Assembly (NCBI GenBank): GCA_016234925.1
Contig: JACRNI010000008.1
Coordinates: forward strand, 1-38,980
Reading direction: 5' to 3'
DNA: 38,980 bases
Source of the DNA: Deltaproteobacteria bacterium
GTDB taxonomy: Bacteria; Desulfobacterota; GWC2-55-46; UBA9637; GWC2-42-11
The position numbers were made by a program, and so were the translations under genes. Positions 14,533 to 22,709 of this stretch are shown here, piece by piece. Position 1 is the first letter of the stretch, and each line of letters starts with the position of its first letter. The notes under the pieces were generated by a model. It did not search any database. It saw nothing but the letters and a program-made list of their open reading frames with translations, and was not told the origin of the DNA.

Positions 14533-17220
14533 TTGAAAAAGACAATATTTGCTGCATTTTTACTTTTATTTGCATCCTTTGATTTTTTAAATAGTGCGGC
14601 AGCGCAGGAGAACATCAATGTTGTTGTCCTGCCGTTTGAGGTGCATTCAAGGGATGACATATCAGGGTTCAGGATACAGATGCTTGAGGCAATAGCAGGA
14701 AAGTTGGACGAAACAAAGGAGATGAAGGTTATTGCCGGCGACAGGCTTAAAAAGGTTATCCTTGAAAAAGGCGTCGGAGTATTTGATGAAGGCGCTGCAA
14801 AAATTATAGGCAGAGAGTTAAAGGTTGATTTTGTAGTGTTAGGGAGCATTACAAAACTCGGCAGAAGATACTCCATTGATGCAAAGGTGTTTAATGTGCA
14901 GCAGGACAGGCTGTCAGCGCTCTCTTTTATTGAAGGCGATGACACAAGAGACCTTGCAAAAAGGGCTTCTGACCTTTCATTTACTATTTCAAGCGAGATG
15001 TTAAAAGAGGCGCTCGCTGCGGGCAGGGTATTTGCGCCTCAGGCAGGAATAGTCGGGAAGATAAATATAACAGGCAACAGAAGGGTAGATGCTGACGCAG
15101 TAACAGCAAAAATAAAAACAAAGGTTGGAGATAAATTTGACAGCGAACAAATCAGGGAGGATATAAAGGCAGTATATGACACGGGATTTTTTGATGATAT
15201 TGTTGTTGACCTCGCTGACACAGCGCTTGGCAAGGAACTGACATTCATCGTAAGGGAAAGGCCTATAATCAAGCAGATAACAATAACGGGCAATAAGGAA
15301 TTGACCGAAGAAAAATTAAAAGAGTCAATAACAATAAAGACAAATACAACGTTGAACAGGATAATCCTTAAAGAGAATGCAGAAAAGATAAAGGCGCTTT
15401 ATGCCAATGAAGGCTATTATGTCGCAAAGGTAGAGCCTGTTGTAAATGTAGAAAAAGATGTTGAGGCTCAAGTCAATTTTCAGATTGATGAAGGTGAGAA
15501 GGTCAGGATCAAAAGGATAACCATCATAGGCAATAAAAAGATGGCGGAAAAACAGATAAAGAAGGTTATGAACACAAGCGAGGCGGGTTTTTTCTCATTT
15601 TTTACAAAGTCAGGGGTGTATCAGGAATATATCTATCAGAATGACCTTAATCTAATCATGGGGCAATATTTTGACAACGGTTATATTCAAGCAAACATAA
15701 CTGATTCAAAGGTTACGCTTTCCAGCGATAAAAAGTGGCTTTACATTACAATAGCAGTTACTGAAGGGGAGCAGTTCAAGATTGGCAAGATTGATGTTCA
15801 GGGTGATATATTAAAAACAAAGAAGGATATTCTGGAAAATGTAAAAACCAAGACCGGCAATGTATTCAGCAGAAAGGCGCTGATGAATGACATTACAAAG
15901 GTTGGAGATGTATACGGCGATGCAGGTTACGCAAATGTGGATATAAATCCTATAACAAAACTTAATGAGGATAAAACTGTTGACCTAACCTTTGACATAC
16001 ATAAGGGAGAGCCTGTATATATAGAAAGAGTGAATATAGCGGGCAATATCAATACAAGGGACAAGGTAATAAGAAGAGAGGTTGAGGTTGAAGAAGGCGA
16101 ACTCTATTCGTCAACAGGCATTAAGAGGAGCAGGAATAATCTTAAAAGGCTTGGTTATTTTGAAGATGTTGAGATAACAACCCAGCCGGGAAGCGCTGAA
16201 AATAAAATGGTAGTGGATGTTAATGTTAAGGAAAGGCCCACAGGCTCTTTTTCTGTCGGCGCAGGATATAGTTCTGCGGATAATTTTATTGCAACTGCAT
16301 CTGTTACACAGAAAAATCTTTTTGGCACAGGCAAAATACTTGATCTTTCAGCGACAGTAAGCGGCTCCAGCCAAAAATACAATTTAAGTTTTACAGAGCC
16401 GTGGCTGTTTGATAAGCCGATTGCCGCAGGCATTGATTTATTTAACACATCAAAGGAATGGCCTGATTTTACCAGAAGGAGCAATGGCTTTGACTTAAGG
16501 CTTGGTTTCCCCGTGTATAAAAGGGATACAAGGGGTTATTTGACATATAAATTTGAAGAGGTTGAGGTTACCAATATTGCTTCAAATGCGTCAAAACTGA
16601 TAAAGGAGCAGGAAGGCAAAAATATAAATTCCAGCATCACTGCGTCAGTAAGAAGAGACACAAGGGATGATGCATTTTTTCCAACAGAGGGTTCAACACT
16701 CCTTTTTTCAGTAGAGTTTGCAGGCGAGGCAATTGGCGGAGATGTAAATTTTATAAAGTATATATTTGAAGGTGTAAGATATTTCTCAATGCCGTGGGAC
16801 ACTGCTATTGCCACAAGGGGTGTTGTAGGCTTTTTACAGGATTATGGCGGTAAAGAAGCGCCTGTATATGAAAGGTTTTTCCTGGGCGGCATAAATACAC
16901 TCAGGGGTTTCAAAACAAGGTCTGTTGGTCCAAGAGATCCCAGAACAAATGAACTAATAGGAGGTGACACTGAGGCATTGTTGAATGTAGAATATATATT
17001 CCCGATATTCCCTGAACAAAAGGTAAAAGGGGTTTTATTTTTTGACACAGGAAATGCATGGGATGGCGAGTTCCTGAGCGATTTAAGATACTCTGCAGGA
17101 CTTGGTTTCAGATGGTATTCACCGTTCGGGCCTTTAAGGCTTGAATGGGGTTATAATCTTGATAAAAAACCAGGCGAGGGTGCAAGTCAGTTTGAATTCA
17201 GCATTGGCACAGGATTTTAA
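14533..17220 (+). CDS. bamA: outer membrane protein assembly factor BamA with extra N-terminal TolB/CsgG-like domain
   Basis: The central subunit of the BAM complex that inserts beta-barrel proteins in the outer membrane. At 895 aa it is longer than the usual ~760-810. A signal peptide (about 1-25) is followed by about 140 residues resembling a TolB N-terminal/CsgG-type domain (INVVVLPFEVHS through FVVLGSITKLGRRYSIDAKVFN). Five POTRA domains (from about residue 172 to 585) are marked by repeated I.I.GN blocks, then a C-terminal barrel with the lid-loop RGF (NTLRGF) and terminal Phe. The start is TTG at 14533 behind AAGGAG. It lies with ompH and the lpx genes, the conserved envelope order. Confidence 0.93.
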   Translation: MKKTIFAAFLLLFASFDFLNSAAAQENINVVVLPFEVHSRDDISGFRIQMLEAIAGKLDETKEMKVIAGDRLKKVILEKGVGVFDEGAAKIIGRELKVDFVVLGSITKLGRRYSIDAKVFNVQQDRLSALSFIEGDDTRDLAKRASDLSFTISSEMLKEALAAGRVFAPQAGIVGKINITGNRRVDADAVTAKIKTKVGDKFDSEQIREDIKAVYDTGFFDDIVVDLADTALGKELTFIVRERPIIKQITITGNKELTEEKLKESITIKTNTTLNRIILKENAEKIKALYANEGYYVAKVEPVVNVEKDVEAQVNFQIDEGEKVRIKRITIIGNKKMAEKQIKKVMNTSEAGFFSFFTKSGVYQEYIYQNDLNLIMGQYFDNGYIQANITDSKVTLSSDKKWLYITIAVTEGEQFKIGKIDVQGDILKTKKDILENVKTKTGNVFSRKALMNDITKVGDVYGDAGYANVDINPITKLNEDKTVDLTFDIHKGEPVYIERVNIAGNINTRDKVIRREVEVEEGELYSSTGIKRSRNNLKRLGYFEDVEITTQPGSAENKMVVDVNVKERPTGSFSVGAGYSSADNFIATASVTQKNLFGTGKILDLSATVSGSSQKYNLSFTEPWLFDKPIAAGIDLFNTSKEWPDFTRRSNGFDLRLGFPVYKRDTRGYLTYKFEEVEVTNIASNASKLIKEQEGKNINSSITASVRRDTRDDAFFPTEGSTLLFSVEFAGEAIGGDVNFIKYIFEGVRYFSMPWDTAIATRGVVGFLQDYGGKEAPVYERFFLGGINTLRGFKTRSVGPRDPRTNELIGGDTEALLNVEYIFPIFPEQKVKGVLFFDTGNAWDGEFLSDLRYSAGLGFRWYSPFGPLRLEWGYNLDKKPGEGASQFEFSIGTGF

Positions 17221-17320
17221 AAAAAGTTTTGGAGTTTAAGAGTTAAGGAGTTTAGGAGTTAGAAATTAATCGTTTAACTCCTCAACTCTCTAACTCCTTT
17301 ACTCTGAAACTCAAATTAAT
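17221..17320. repeat. Word-repeat hairpin between bamA and ompH
   Basis: GGAGTTTAAGAGTTAAGGAG words face TTAACTCCTCAACTCTCTAAC words, forming a long imperfect stem. The ompH ribosome site TAGGAGG follows outside it. Confidence 0.55.
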
Positions 17321-17332
17321 AGGAGGATACAG

Positions 17333-17869
17333 ATGAAAAAGTTTGGTATGTTTTTAGCAACAGTTTTATTTTTGTGGTTTTCAGGAGAGGCAGTTGCAGC
17401 AGAGGCAAAGATTGCATATGTAAATCTGCAAAAGGCGTTAAATGAATCCACTGCCGGCAAGGATGCAAAGGCAGAAATGGCTGCTGAGATAAAAAAGGGT
17501 CAGGAGCAGGTAAACGCAAAACAGGAAGAACTTAAAAAACTTAAAGAGGATATTGAAAAAAAGGGGGCAATATTAAGCAAAGAGGCGCGGGAACAGAAGG
17601 AAGCAGAGTTCAACAGAAAGAGTCAGGAGTTTCAAAAGTCTTTTATGCAGTCAGAAGATGTCTTGAGGAAAAAAGAACAGGAATCTGTAAGGGAGATAAT
17701 TAAAGAACTTGAAGAGATTGTTAAGGTTCTGGCAAAGGAAAAAGGATATGCCTATGTAATAGAAAAAACAGAAAGCGGACTTATAGTGGGTCCCCCTGAT
17801 ATGGACTTAACAGACGATGTTGTAAAGATATATAACAAACAATATAAGAAAGAGAAAGAAAAGAAATAA
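17333..17869 (+). CDS. skp: periplasmic chaperone OmpH/Skp family
   Basis: A 178-aa secreted protein with a signal peptide (about 1-23, cleaved near VAAEA), the family opening KIAYVNLQKALNES, a charged helical coiled-coil (about 45-130, rich in Lys/Glu/Gln) and the closing segment YAYVIEKTESGLIVG. Skp trimers hold unfolded outer-membrane proteins in the periplasm and deliver them to BamA, which is encoded just upstream. The start ATG 17333 has TAGGAGG at proper spacing. lpxD follows after 2 bp, so the two are co-transcribed. Confidence 0.88.
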   Translation: MKKFGMFLATVLFLWFSGEAVAAEAKIAYVNLQKALNESTAGKDAKAEMAAEIKKGQEQVNAKQEELKKLKEDIEKKGAILSKEAREQKEAEFNRKSQEFQKSFMQSEDVLRKKEQESVREIIKELEEIVKVLAKEKGYAYVIEKTESGLIVGPPDMDLTDDVVKIYNKQYKKEKEKK

Positions 17870-17871
17870 TC

Positions 17872-18900
17872 ATGGAAAAGAGCCTGAATGAACTTGCTAA
17901 AATTGTCAATGGCGAGGCAATTGGCCATGGTTCTGTATTGATAAACGGCGCTGCAGGCATAGAAGATGCTAAATCCGGGCAGATAACATTTATTGCAAAT
18001 CCGAAATATGCGCATCTTTTGTCAAAGACTTTAGCATCTGCTGTTATTGCCTCGCCTGATATTGCCCAAACATTAAAGGGTAAAAATATACTCTGCGTTA
18101 AAAATCCTTATCTTGCATTTGCAAAGGTGCTTAAGGAATTCACTCCAATTGAAAAATTATATCAGGGCATACATCCAAACACAGAAATCAACTCTGATGT
18201 TCAAATTGGTTCATCTCCCTCAATATATCCGAATGTGTATATTGATGAAGGCGCAAGGATTGGTTCAAGGGTTGCATTATACCCAGGGGTTTATGTGGGT
18301 AGAGATGTTCATATAGATGATGATGCGCTTATATATTCAAATGTATCAATAAGGGAAAGGTGCAAAATCGGCAAGAGGGTTATTATTCACTGTAATTCAG
18401 TGGTCGGCAGCGACGGCTTCGGTTTTGCAAAGGATGGGTCAAAACTTTATAAAGTTCCGCAAACTGGCATAGTTCGCATTGAGGATGATGTTGAGATAGG
18501 CGCATGCGTGACAATAGACAGGGCGACTCTTGGCGAGACAGTGATAAAACGCGGCACAAAGATAGACAACCTTGTTCAGATTGCCCACAATGTTGCAATT
18601 GGCGAGGATTCTATCATTGTTGCGCAGGTTGGCATATCAGGAAGCACAAAGATAGGAAACAGGGTTACGCTTGCAGGTCAGGTTGGCGCTGCAGGACATA
18701 TTGAAATCGGCGATGATATTGTGATTGGCGCAAAATCTGGTGTTACAAAAGATTTATGTGAAAAAGGTGTATTCTCCGGGTTTCCTGCGATTCCACACAA
18801 AGACTGGCTCAAGGCAGTAAACATATTTGCGAAACTGCCTGAAATGAGAAAGACTATACTGGATTTGGAAAAAAGGGTAAAGGAGTTGGAAAAAGATTAA
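17872..18900 (+). CDS. lpxD: UDP-3-O-(3-hydroxyacyl)glucosamine N-acyltransferase
   Basis: Third enzyme of lipid A synthesis; it adds the N-linked hydroxyacyl chain. At 342 aa it has an N-terminal uridine-binding domain (about 1-100), a left-handed parallel beta-helix of hexapeptide repeats (about 100-300) and a C-terminal helix (LPEMRKTILDLEKRVKELE). The catalytic His is in VQIAHNV at residue 239, the same number as in the E. coli enzyme. The GFGFAKDG segment is also conserved. Confidence 0.95.
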   Translation: MEKSLNELAKIVNGEAIGHGSVLINGAAGIEDAKSGQITFIANPKYAHLLSKTLASAVIASPDIAQTLKGKNILCVKNPYLAFAKVLKEFTPIEKLYQGIHPNTEINSDVQIGSSPSIYPNVYIDEGARIGSRVALYPGVYVGRDVHIDDDALIYSNVSIRERCKIGKRVIIHCNSVVGSDGFGFAKDGSKLYKVPQTGIVRIEDDVEIGACVTIDRATLGETVIKRGTKIDNLVQIAHNVAIGEDSIIVAQVGISGSTKIGNRVTLAGQVGAAGHIEIGDDIVIGAKSGVTKDLCEKGVFSGFPAIPHKDWLKAVNIFAKLPEMRKTILDLEKRVKELEKD

Positions 18901-19020
18901 GAGGTTAAGAGATTAAAAGGCTAATAGACTAAAAGGTTAAGAGGTTAAGAGATTAAGAGGTTAAGAGGTTAAAAACCTTTTTACCTTTTAACCTTTTTAC
19001 CTCTTCATCTTTTCACCTTC
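18901..19020. repeat. Word-repeat hairpin between lpxD and fabZ
   Basis: AGAGGTTAAGAGATTAAAAG words repeated about eight times face AAACCTTTTTACC/TTTTAACC words. The fabZ ribosome site GGAGG lies just outside the hairpin. Confidence 0.6.
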
Positions 19021-19035
19021 AAACTGGAGGTTCCT

Positions 19036-19467
19036 ATGATAGACATAAACGAAATATTAAAAATCCTGCCTCATAGATACCCATTTTTGCTGGTTGACAG
19101 GATAGTTGAATTTGAATCCGGCAAGATGGCAAAGGGCATAAAGAATGTTACAATAAATGAGCCGTTTTTTCAGGGGCATTTCCCCGGTCATCCAATAATG
19201 CCCGGTGTTCTTCTAATAGAGGCAATGGCGCAGGTCGGCGGCATACTTGCATTCAAATCTGCGAGTGTTGAAAACAAGGTTGTTTATTTTATGGGCATAG
19301 ACAAGGCAAGGTTTAGAAAACCTGTAATGCCGGGGGACAGGGTTGAACTTATATTGAATGTTATAAAAAACAGAGGCGATATATGGGTGTTTAAGGGCGA
19401 GGCTAATGTCGATGGAAAACTTGCTGCTGAGGCAGAAATTATGGCAACAATAATGGAGAGGGAATAA
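19036..19467 (+). CDS. fabZ: 3-hydroxyacyl-[acyl-carrier-protein] dehydratase FabZ
   Basis: Dehydrates 3-hydroxyacyl-ACP in fatty-acid elongation and competes with LpxA/LpxD for the same substrate, which explains its place between them. At 143 aa it is a single hot-dog fold with the active-site segment [20 protein letters not shown] (His 48, Glu 62). ATG 19036 has GGAGG at good spacing. The stop is 1 bp before the lpxA start. Confidence 0.95.
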   Translation: MIDINEILKILPHRYPFLLVDRIVEFESGKMAKGIKNVTINEPFFQGHFPGHPIMPGVLLIEAMAQVGGILAFKSASVENKVVYFMGIDKARFRKPVMPGDRVELILNVIKNRGDIWVFKGEANVDGKLAAEAEIMATIMERE

Positions 19468-19468
19468 A

Positions 19469-20347
19469 ATGCAGAGTCAGGGCGGGTACCCGTCCAAAGG
19501 ACGGGTGGGGATCAAAGGTCAAGAGATAAAAATACATCCAACTGCCATTATCCACCCAGACGCAGAGATAGGAGATGATGTAGAAATAGGCGCATATTCT
19601 ATCATTGGAGAAAATGTAAAGATTGGCAGTAATGTCAAAATACATCCCCATGTTGTTATTGACGGCTGGACAACCATTGGCAAGGGTTGCAGTATATACC
19701 AGTTTGCATCCATTGGCGCGCCTCCCCAAGATTTGAAATTTGGCGGTGAAAAATCAGAGGTTGTAATCGGAGAAAATAATACAATAAGGGAATTTGTCAC
19801 AATAAACAGGGCAACCCTGCACGGCGGCGGAAAGACTATTATAGGAAATAACAATTTTCTGATGGCATATGTGCATGTAGCGCATGACTGCAAGATTGGC
19901 AGCCATATTGTGCTCGCAAATGCAGCGACACTTGCAGGACACATTGAGGTGTTTGACCATGTCATCATAGGCGGGCTTGTCGCAGTTCACCAGTTTGCTA
20001 GGATAGGCTCTTATTCAATTGTGGGAGGGGCTTCAGCAGTTACGCACGATATACCTCCGTATGTTATGGCTGTCGGCAACAGGGCGAAACTTTACGGACT
20101 GAACAAGATAGGACTGCGAAGGCATGGTTTTTCCAGAGAGGAGATAACAAACCTTAAAAAGGCATATGACATAATCTTTAGAAATGGAATGGGTCTCAAA
20201 GATGCCCTGGAAAAGGTTGGTAAAGAAATAAAAGATTCTGCGCATATAAAAAACCTGATAGAATTTATTAAGAATTCAAAAAGAGGCATAACAAGGGCAA
20301 AACCTACCAGCAGAGAAGAAGGAGCGGATGAAGTTGAAGAAGATTAG
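19469..20347 (+). CDS. lpxA: UDP-N-acetylglucosamine O-acyltransferase
   Basis: First enzyme of lipid A synthesis. Hexapeptide beta-helix (about residues 22-205) with catalytic His in VHVAHDC (residue 139 here) and the C-terminal helical domain (GLNKIGLRRHGFSREEI). Length is 292 aa against about 260 usual. Two oddities explain this: the first ~17 residues (GGYPSKGRVG) come from a hairpin repeat at 19480-19510, and the C-terminus has an extra charged tail (TSREEGADEVEED). The repeat appears to have been placed at the start of the gene, so the present ATG may not be ancestral. Confidence 0.93.
   Translation: MQSQGGYPSKGRVGIKGQEIKIHPTAIIHPDAEIGDDVEIGAYSIIGENVKIGSNVKIHPHVVIDGWTTIGKGCSIYQFASIGAPPQDLKFGGEKSEVVIGENNTIREFVTINRATLHGGGKTIIGNNNFLMAYVHVAHDCKIGSHIVLANAATLAGHIEVFDHVIIGGLVAVHQFARIGSYSIVGGASAVTHDIPPYVMAVGNRAKLYGLNKIGLRRHGFSREEITNLKKAYDIIFRNGMGLKDALEKVGKEIKDSAHIKNLIEFIKNSKRGITRAKPTSREEGADEVEED
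19480..19510 (+). repeat. Coding hairpin (GGYPSxGxVG type) at the start of lpxA
   Basis: A GGGCGGGT-ACCCGTCC / GGACGGGT hairpin (19488-19506) is followed by GGGGATCAAAGGTCAAG words. It encodes GGYPSKGRVG and matches the gatB element in sequence and phase. Confidence 0.75.
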
Positions 20348-20373
20348 CAGGTTGATGAAAAACTCAAAATTTG

Positions 20374-20500
20374 TTCAGGCTGCTCAAAAACGTCCAGATG
20401 CGAGGCGTCGAGAAGCGACGAATGAGGCGCACTTTGTTGTGCGCCACAGTTAGGAGCGACGATGACAACGAAGCAGATGGGCGTTTTTCAGCAGCCTGTT
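20374..20500. repeat. ~127-bp inverted-repeat element (family C, copy 2) spanning the gfo/idh start
   Basis: The left arm TTCAGGCTGCTCAAAAACGT and the right arm, inverted, AACAGGCTGCTGAAAAACGC pair over about 28 bp. The centre is GGCGCACTTTGTTGTGCGCC. The right arm contains GGAG and the ATG at 20462, and is translated as TTKQMGVFQQP at the N-terminus of the next gene. Confidence 0.78.
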
Positions 20501-21437
20501 AGGGTTGGGGTTGTCGGCGTGGGCTATCTCGGTAAATTTCACGCAGAAAAATATTCAAATATCCCTGATGTTGAATTGGTCGGTGTCTGCGATATTGATA
20601 AAAAGGCGGCGGATGAAACTGCATTAAAATTCAATACAAAGGCATTTTATGATTATAAAAATCTGTTTGGCCATGTTGATGCAGTCAGCATTGTTGTCCC
20701 GACACAGATGCATCATGCCATTGCAAAAGACTTCATTGAAAACAAGATAGACTGCCTTATAGAGAAGCCGATAACAACAACAATTGAAGAGGCGGATGAC
20801 CTGATAAGTCAGGCTGAAAAAAAAAGTGTGATACTGCAGGTCGGACACCTTGAAAGATTCAATCCGGCGATTACTGCATTAGGCAGCAGGGTTAATAACC
20901 CTATGTTTATTGAATCTGACAGGCTTGCGCCGTTTAACATAAGAGGGACTGATGTATGTGTTGTGCTTGATTTGATGATACATGACATAGACATTATATT
21001 AAACCTTGTAAATGCAGATGTTGTAAAAATAGACGCAGTAGGCGTGCCTGTCATATCAAAAGAGGCTGACATAGCAAATGCGCGGATAGAATTCAGCTGT
21101 TACTGCAAGCAGGATTTCAAGGGAGAAACTGCGCAAGATGAGGATATTTCAAAGCGATGCATATATCTCAATTGATTACATGCAGCAAAAGATAACAGCA
21201 TTAAAACTTGTCCCCGAACGCTTTAATCGGGGAATGGATAAAGACGGGAGCCTGCCAAATATAATTGAGGATAATCTTGACATAGAAAAAGGGGATTCCC
21301 TTATGACCGAGATTAAGGCATTTGTCCATTCGGTTGCAACAAGAAAAGAACCGCCTGTTACAGGCAGAGACGGAAAAAGGGCTTTAGAAGTGGCAATCAA
21401 GATAAAGGAGTGCCTTGTAAAAACAGGCAATAGGTAA
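20462..21437 (+). pseudogene. Gfo/Idh/MocA-family oxidoreductase (GnnA-like position), frameshifted
   Basis: NAD-binding Rossmann fold (VGVVGVGYLGKFH), the EKP motif (CLIEKPITT) and MIHDID are typical of the family. The first frame ends at 21175, but the family's later region continues in another frame that can be read upstream as TASRISREKLRKMRIFQSDA and on to 21437. Bases have been lost, or miscalled, near 21097-21110, in the block normally encoding a CGC..N.TASR segment. It lies between lpxA and lpxB, where GnnA (oxidising UDP-GlcNAc for a 3-amino lipid A) is found in some bacteria. No GnnB aminotransferase is seen. The N-terminus comes from a repeat. Confidence 0.8.
21210..21233 (+). repeat. 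24-bp coding palindrome variant in gfo/idh gene
   Basis: The halves are GTCCCCGA and TCGGGGA around ACGCTTTAA. It has the same 24-nt length and phase as the CCCTGC type and encodes VPERFNRG in the second-frame part of the oxidoreductase. Confidence 0.7.
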
Positions 21438-21461
21438 TAGGCAATAAAAAACATAGCCTAT

Positions 21462-22604
21462 ATGAAAAAACTTCTCATAGTTGCAGGCGAGGCGTCTGGC
21501 GACCTTCATGGCTCAAACCTTATAAAATCCATTCTTGAAATAGACCCTTCAATCAGACTTTACGGCATAGGCGGAAGCAGGATGCAATCGCTTGGCTTCA
21601 ATGCTGTCTTTGATTCCAAAGACCTTTCTGTTGTCGGCATTGTTGAGGTTTTAGCCAAACTGCCAACAATAAAAAAGGCATTTGATAGATTAAAAAATAT
21701 CCTTGATAATGACATGCCTGATGCAGTTGTGCTGATAGATTATCCTGATTTCAACCTTCGTTTTGCAAAAGAGGTAAAAAAAAGGAATATCCCTGTTGTA
21801 TATTACATAAGCCCTCAGGTCTGGGCATGGAGAAAAGGGAGGGTTAAAAAGATTGTGCGGCTTGTTGACAAGATGCTGGTCATCTTTCCATTTGAGGAAA
21901 AGATTTATAAGGATGCCGGATTAGATGTTGAATATGTTGGGCATCCGCTTGTTGATGAGGTGAAATGCAGTCTTTCAAAAAAAGAGGCAAGGGAGCGGCT
22001 TGAGATTGAATATGATAAAAAGGTTATTGCTATCGCCCCTGGCAGCAGGGAGAGCGAAATCAGCCGCATCATGCCGGAGATATTGGGCGCTGCTAAAATA
22101 TTGAAAAGAGAAATCCCAGATATAGAGTTTATCCTTCCGCTTGCAAACACGCTTACACGGGATTTTATAGAGCGTTTTTTAAAAGATATTCCAATCAAGA
22201 TATTTGAAAACAAGATGTATGAAGTAATGAGGGCATCTGATATTGCAATAGTCGCATCCGGCACAGCAACGTTAGAAACAGCCTTGATGGAAACTCCGAT
22301 GGTGGTTGTTTATAAGGTCTCTCCCATTACATATTGGATAGGCAGGATGCTTGTCCATGTTGCTCATATAAGCCTTGCAAACATAGTTGCAGGCAAAAGG
22401 ATTGTGCCGGAATTGCTCCAGAATGACGCAAATCCGAGTAAAATTGCAGATGAGGTTTTAAACATATTGAAGAATACGGATATTTATAATAATATGACTG
22501 CTGGATTAAAAACAGTGAGGGAAAAACTTGGCAAAGGCGGCGCATCAAAAAACGCCGCAGAGGCAATACTGAAAACTCTAAACGACAAGGGATCAAGGGG
22601 GTAG
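21462..22604 (+). CDS. lpxB: lipid-A-disaccharide synthase
   Basis: GT19 glycosyltransferase that joins UDP-diacylglucosamine and lipid X to the lipid A disaccharide. At 380 aa it has the hallmarks AGEASGDLHGSNLI, YYISPQVWAWRKGRVKKI, FPFEEKIY, YVGHPLVDEV, LPGS-like APGSRESEI and ASGTATLETAL. The last residues (KGSRG) are read from GGGATCAAGGGGG repeat words at the edge of the next intergenic palindrome, suggesting the 3' end was trimmed by the repeat. No Shine-Dalgarno is visible before ATG 21462. Confidence 0.94.
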   Translation: MKKLLIVAGEASGDLHGSNLIKSILEIDPSIRLYGIGGSRMQSLGFNAVFDSKDLSVVGIVEVLAKLPTIKKAFDRLKNILDNDMPDAVVLIDYPDFNLRFAKEVKKRNIPVVYYISPQVWAWRKGRVKKIVRLVDKMLVIFPFEEKIYKDAGLDVEYVGHPLVDEVKCSLSKKEARERLEIEYDKKVIAIAPGSRESEISRIMPEILGAAKILKREIPDIEFILPLANTLTRDFIERFLKDIPIKIFENKMYEVMRASDIAIVASGTATLETALMETPMVVVYKVSPITYWIGRMLVHVAHISLANIVAGKRIVPELLQNDANPSKIADEVLNILKNTDIYNNMTAGLKTVREKLGKGGASKNAAEAILKTLNDKGSRG

Positions 22605-22700
22605 AGGGGTCAAGGATTCGAGGTAGCCGCAGGCTTTATGCCTGCGTTAAAACGCAACCGTAAAGGTTGCGGCTACCAGAACCCTTGATCCCTTGAATCC
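22586..22700. repeat. Nested palindrome with 56-bp double-hairpin element, copy 2
   Basis: The core at 22622-22677 has outer stem GGTAGCC/GGCTACC and inner hairpins CGCAGGC-TTTAT-GCCTGCG and CGCAACC-GTAAA-GGTTGCG. It is flanked by GGGATCAAGGG / CCCTTGATCCC words. It fills the lpxB-msbA spacer. Confidence 0.8.
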
Positions 22701-22709
22701 TATTTTCTT

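Noticed and set aside
14533-17220. BamA split into two genes
   Set aside because: One continuous frame covers signal, extra domain, five POTRAs and barrel with no break.
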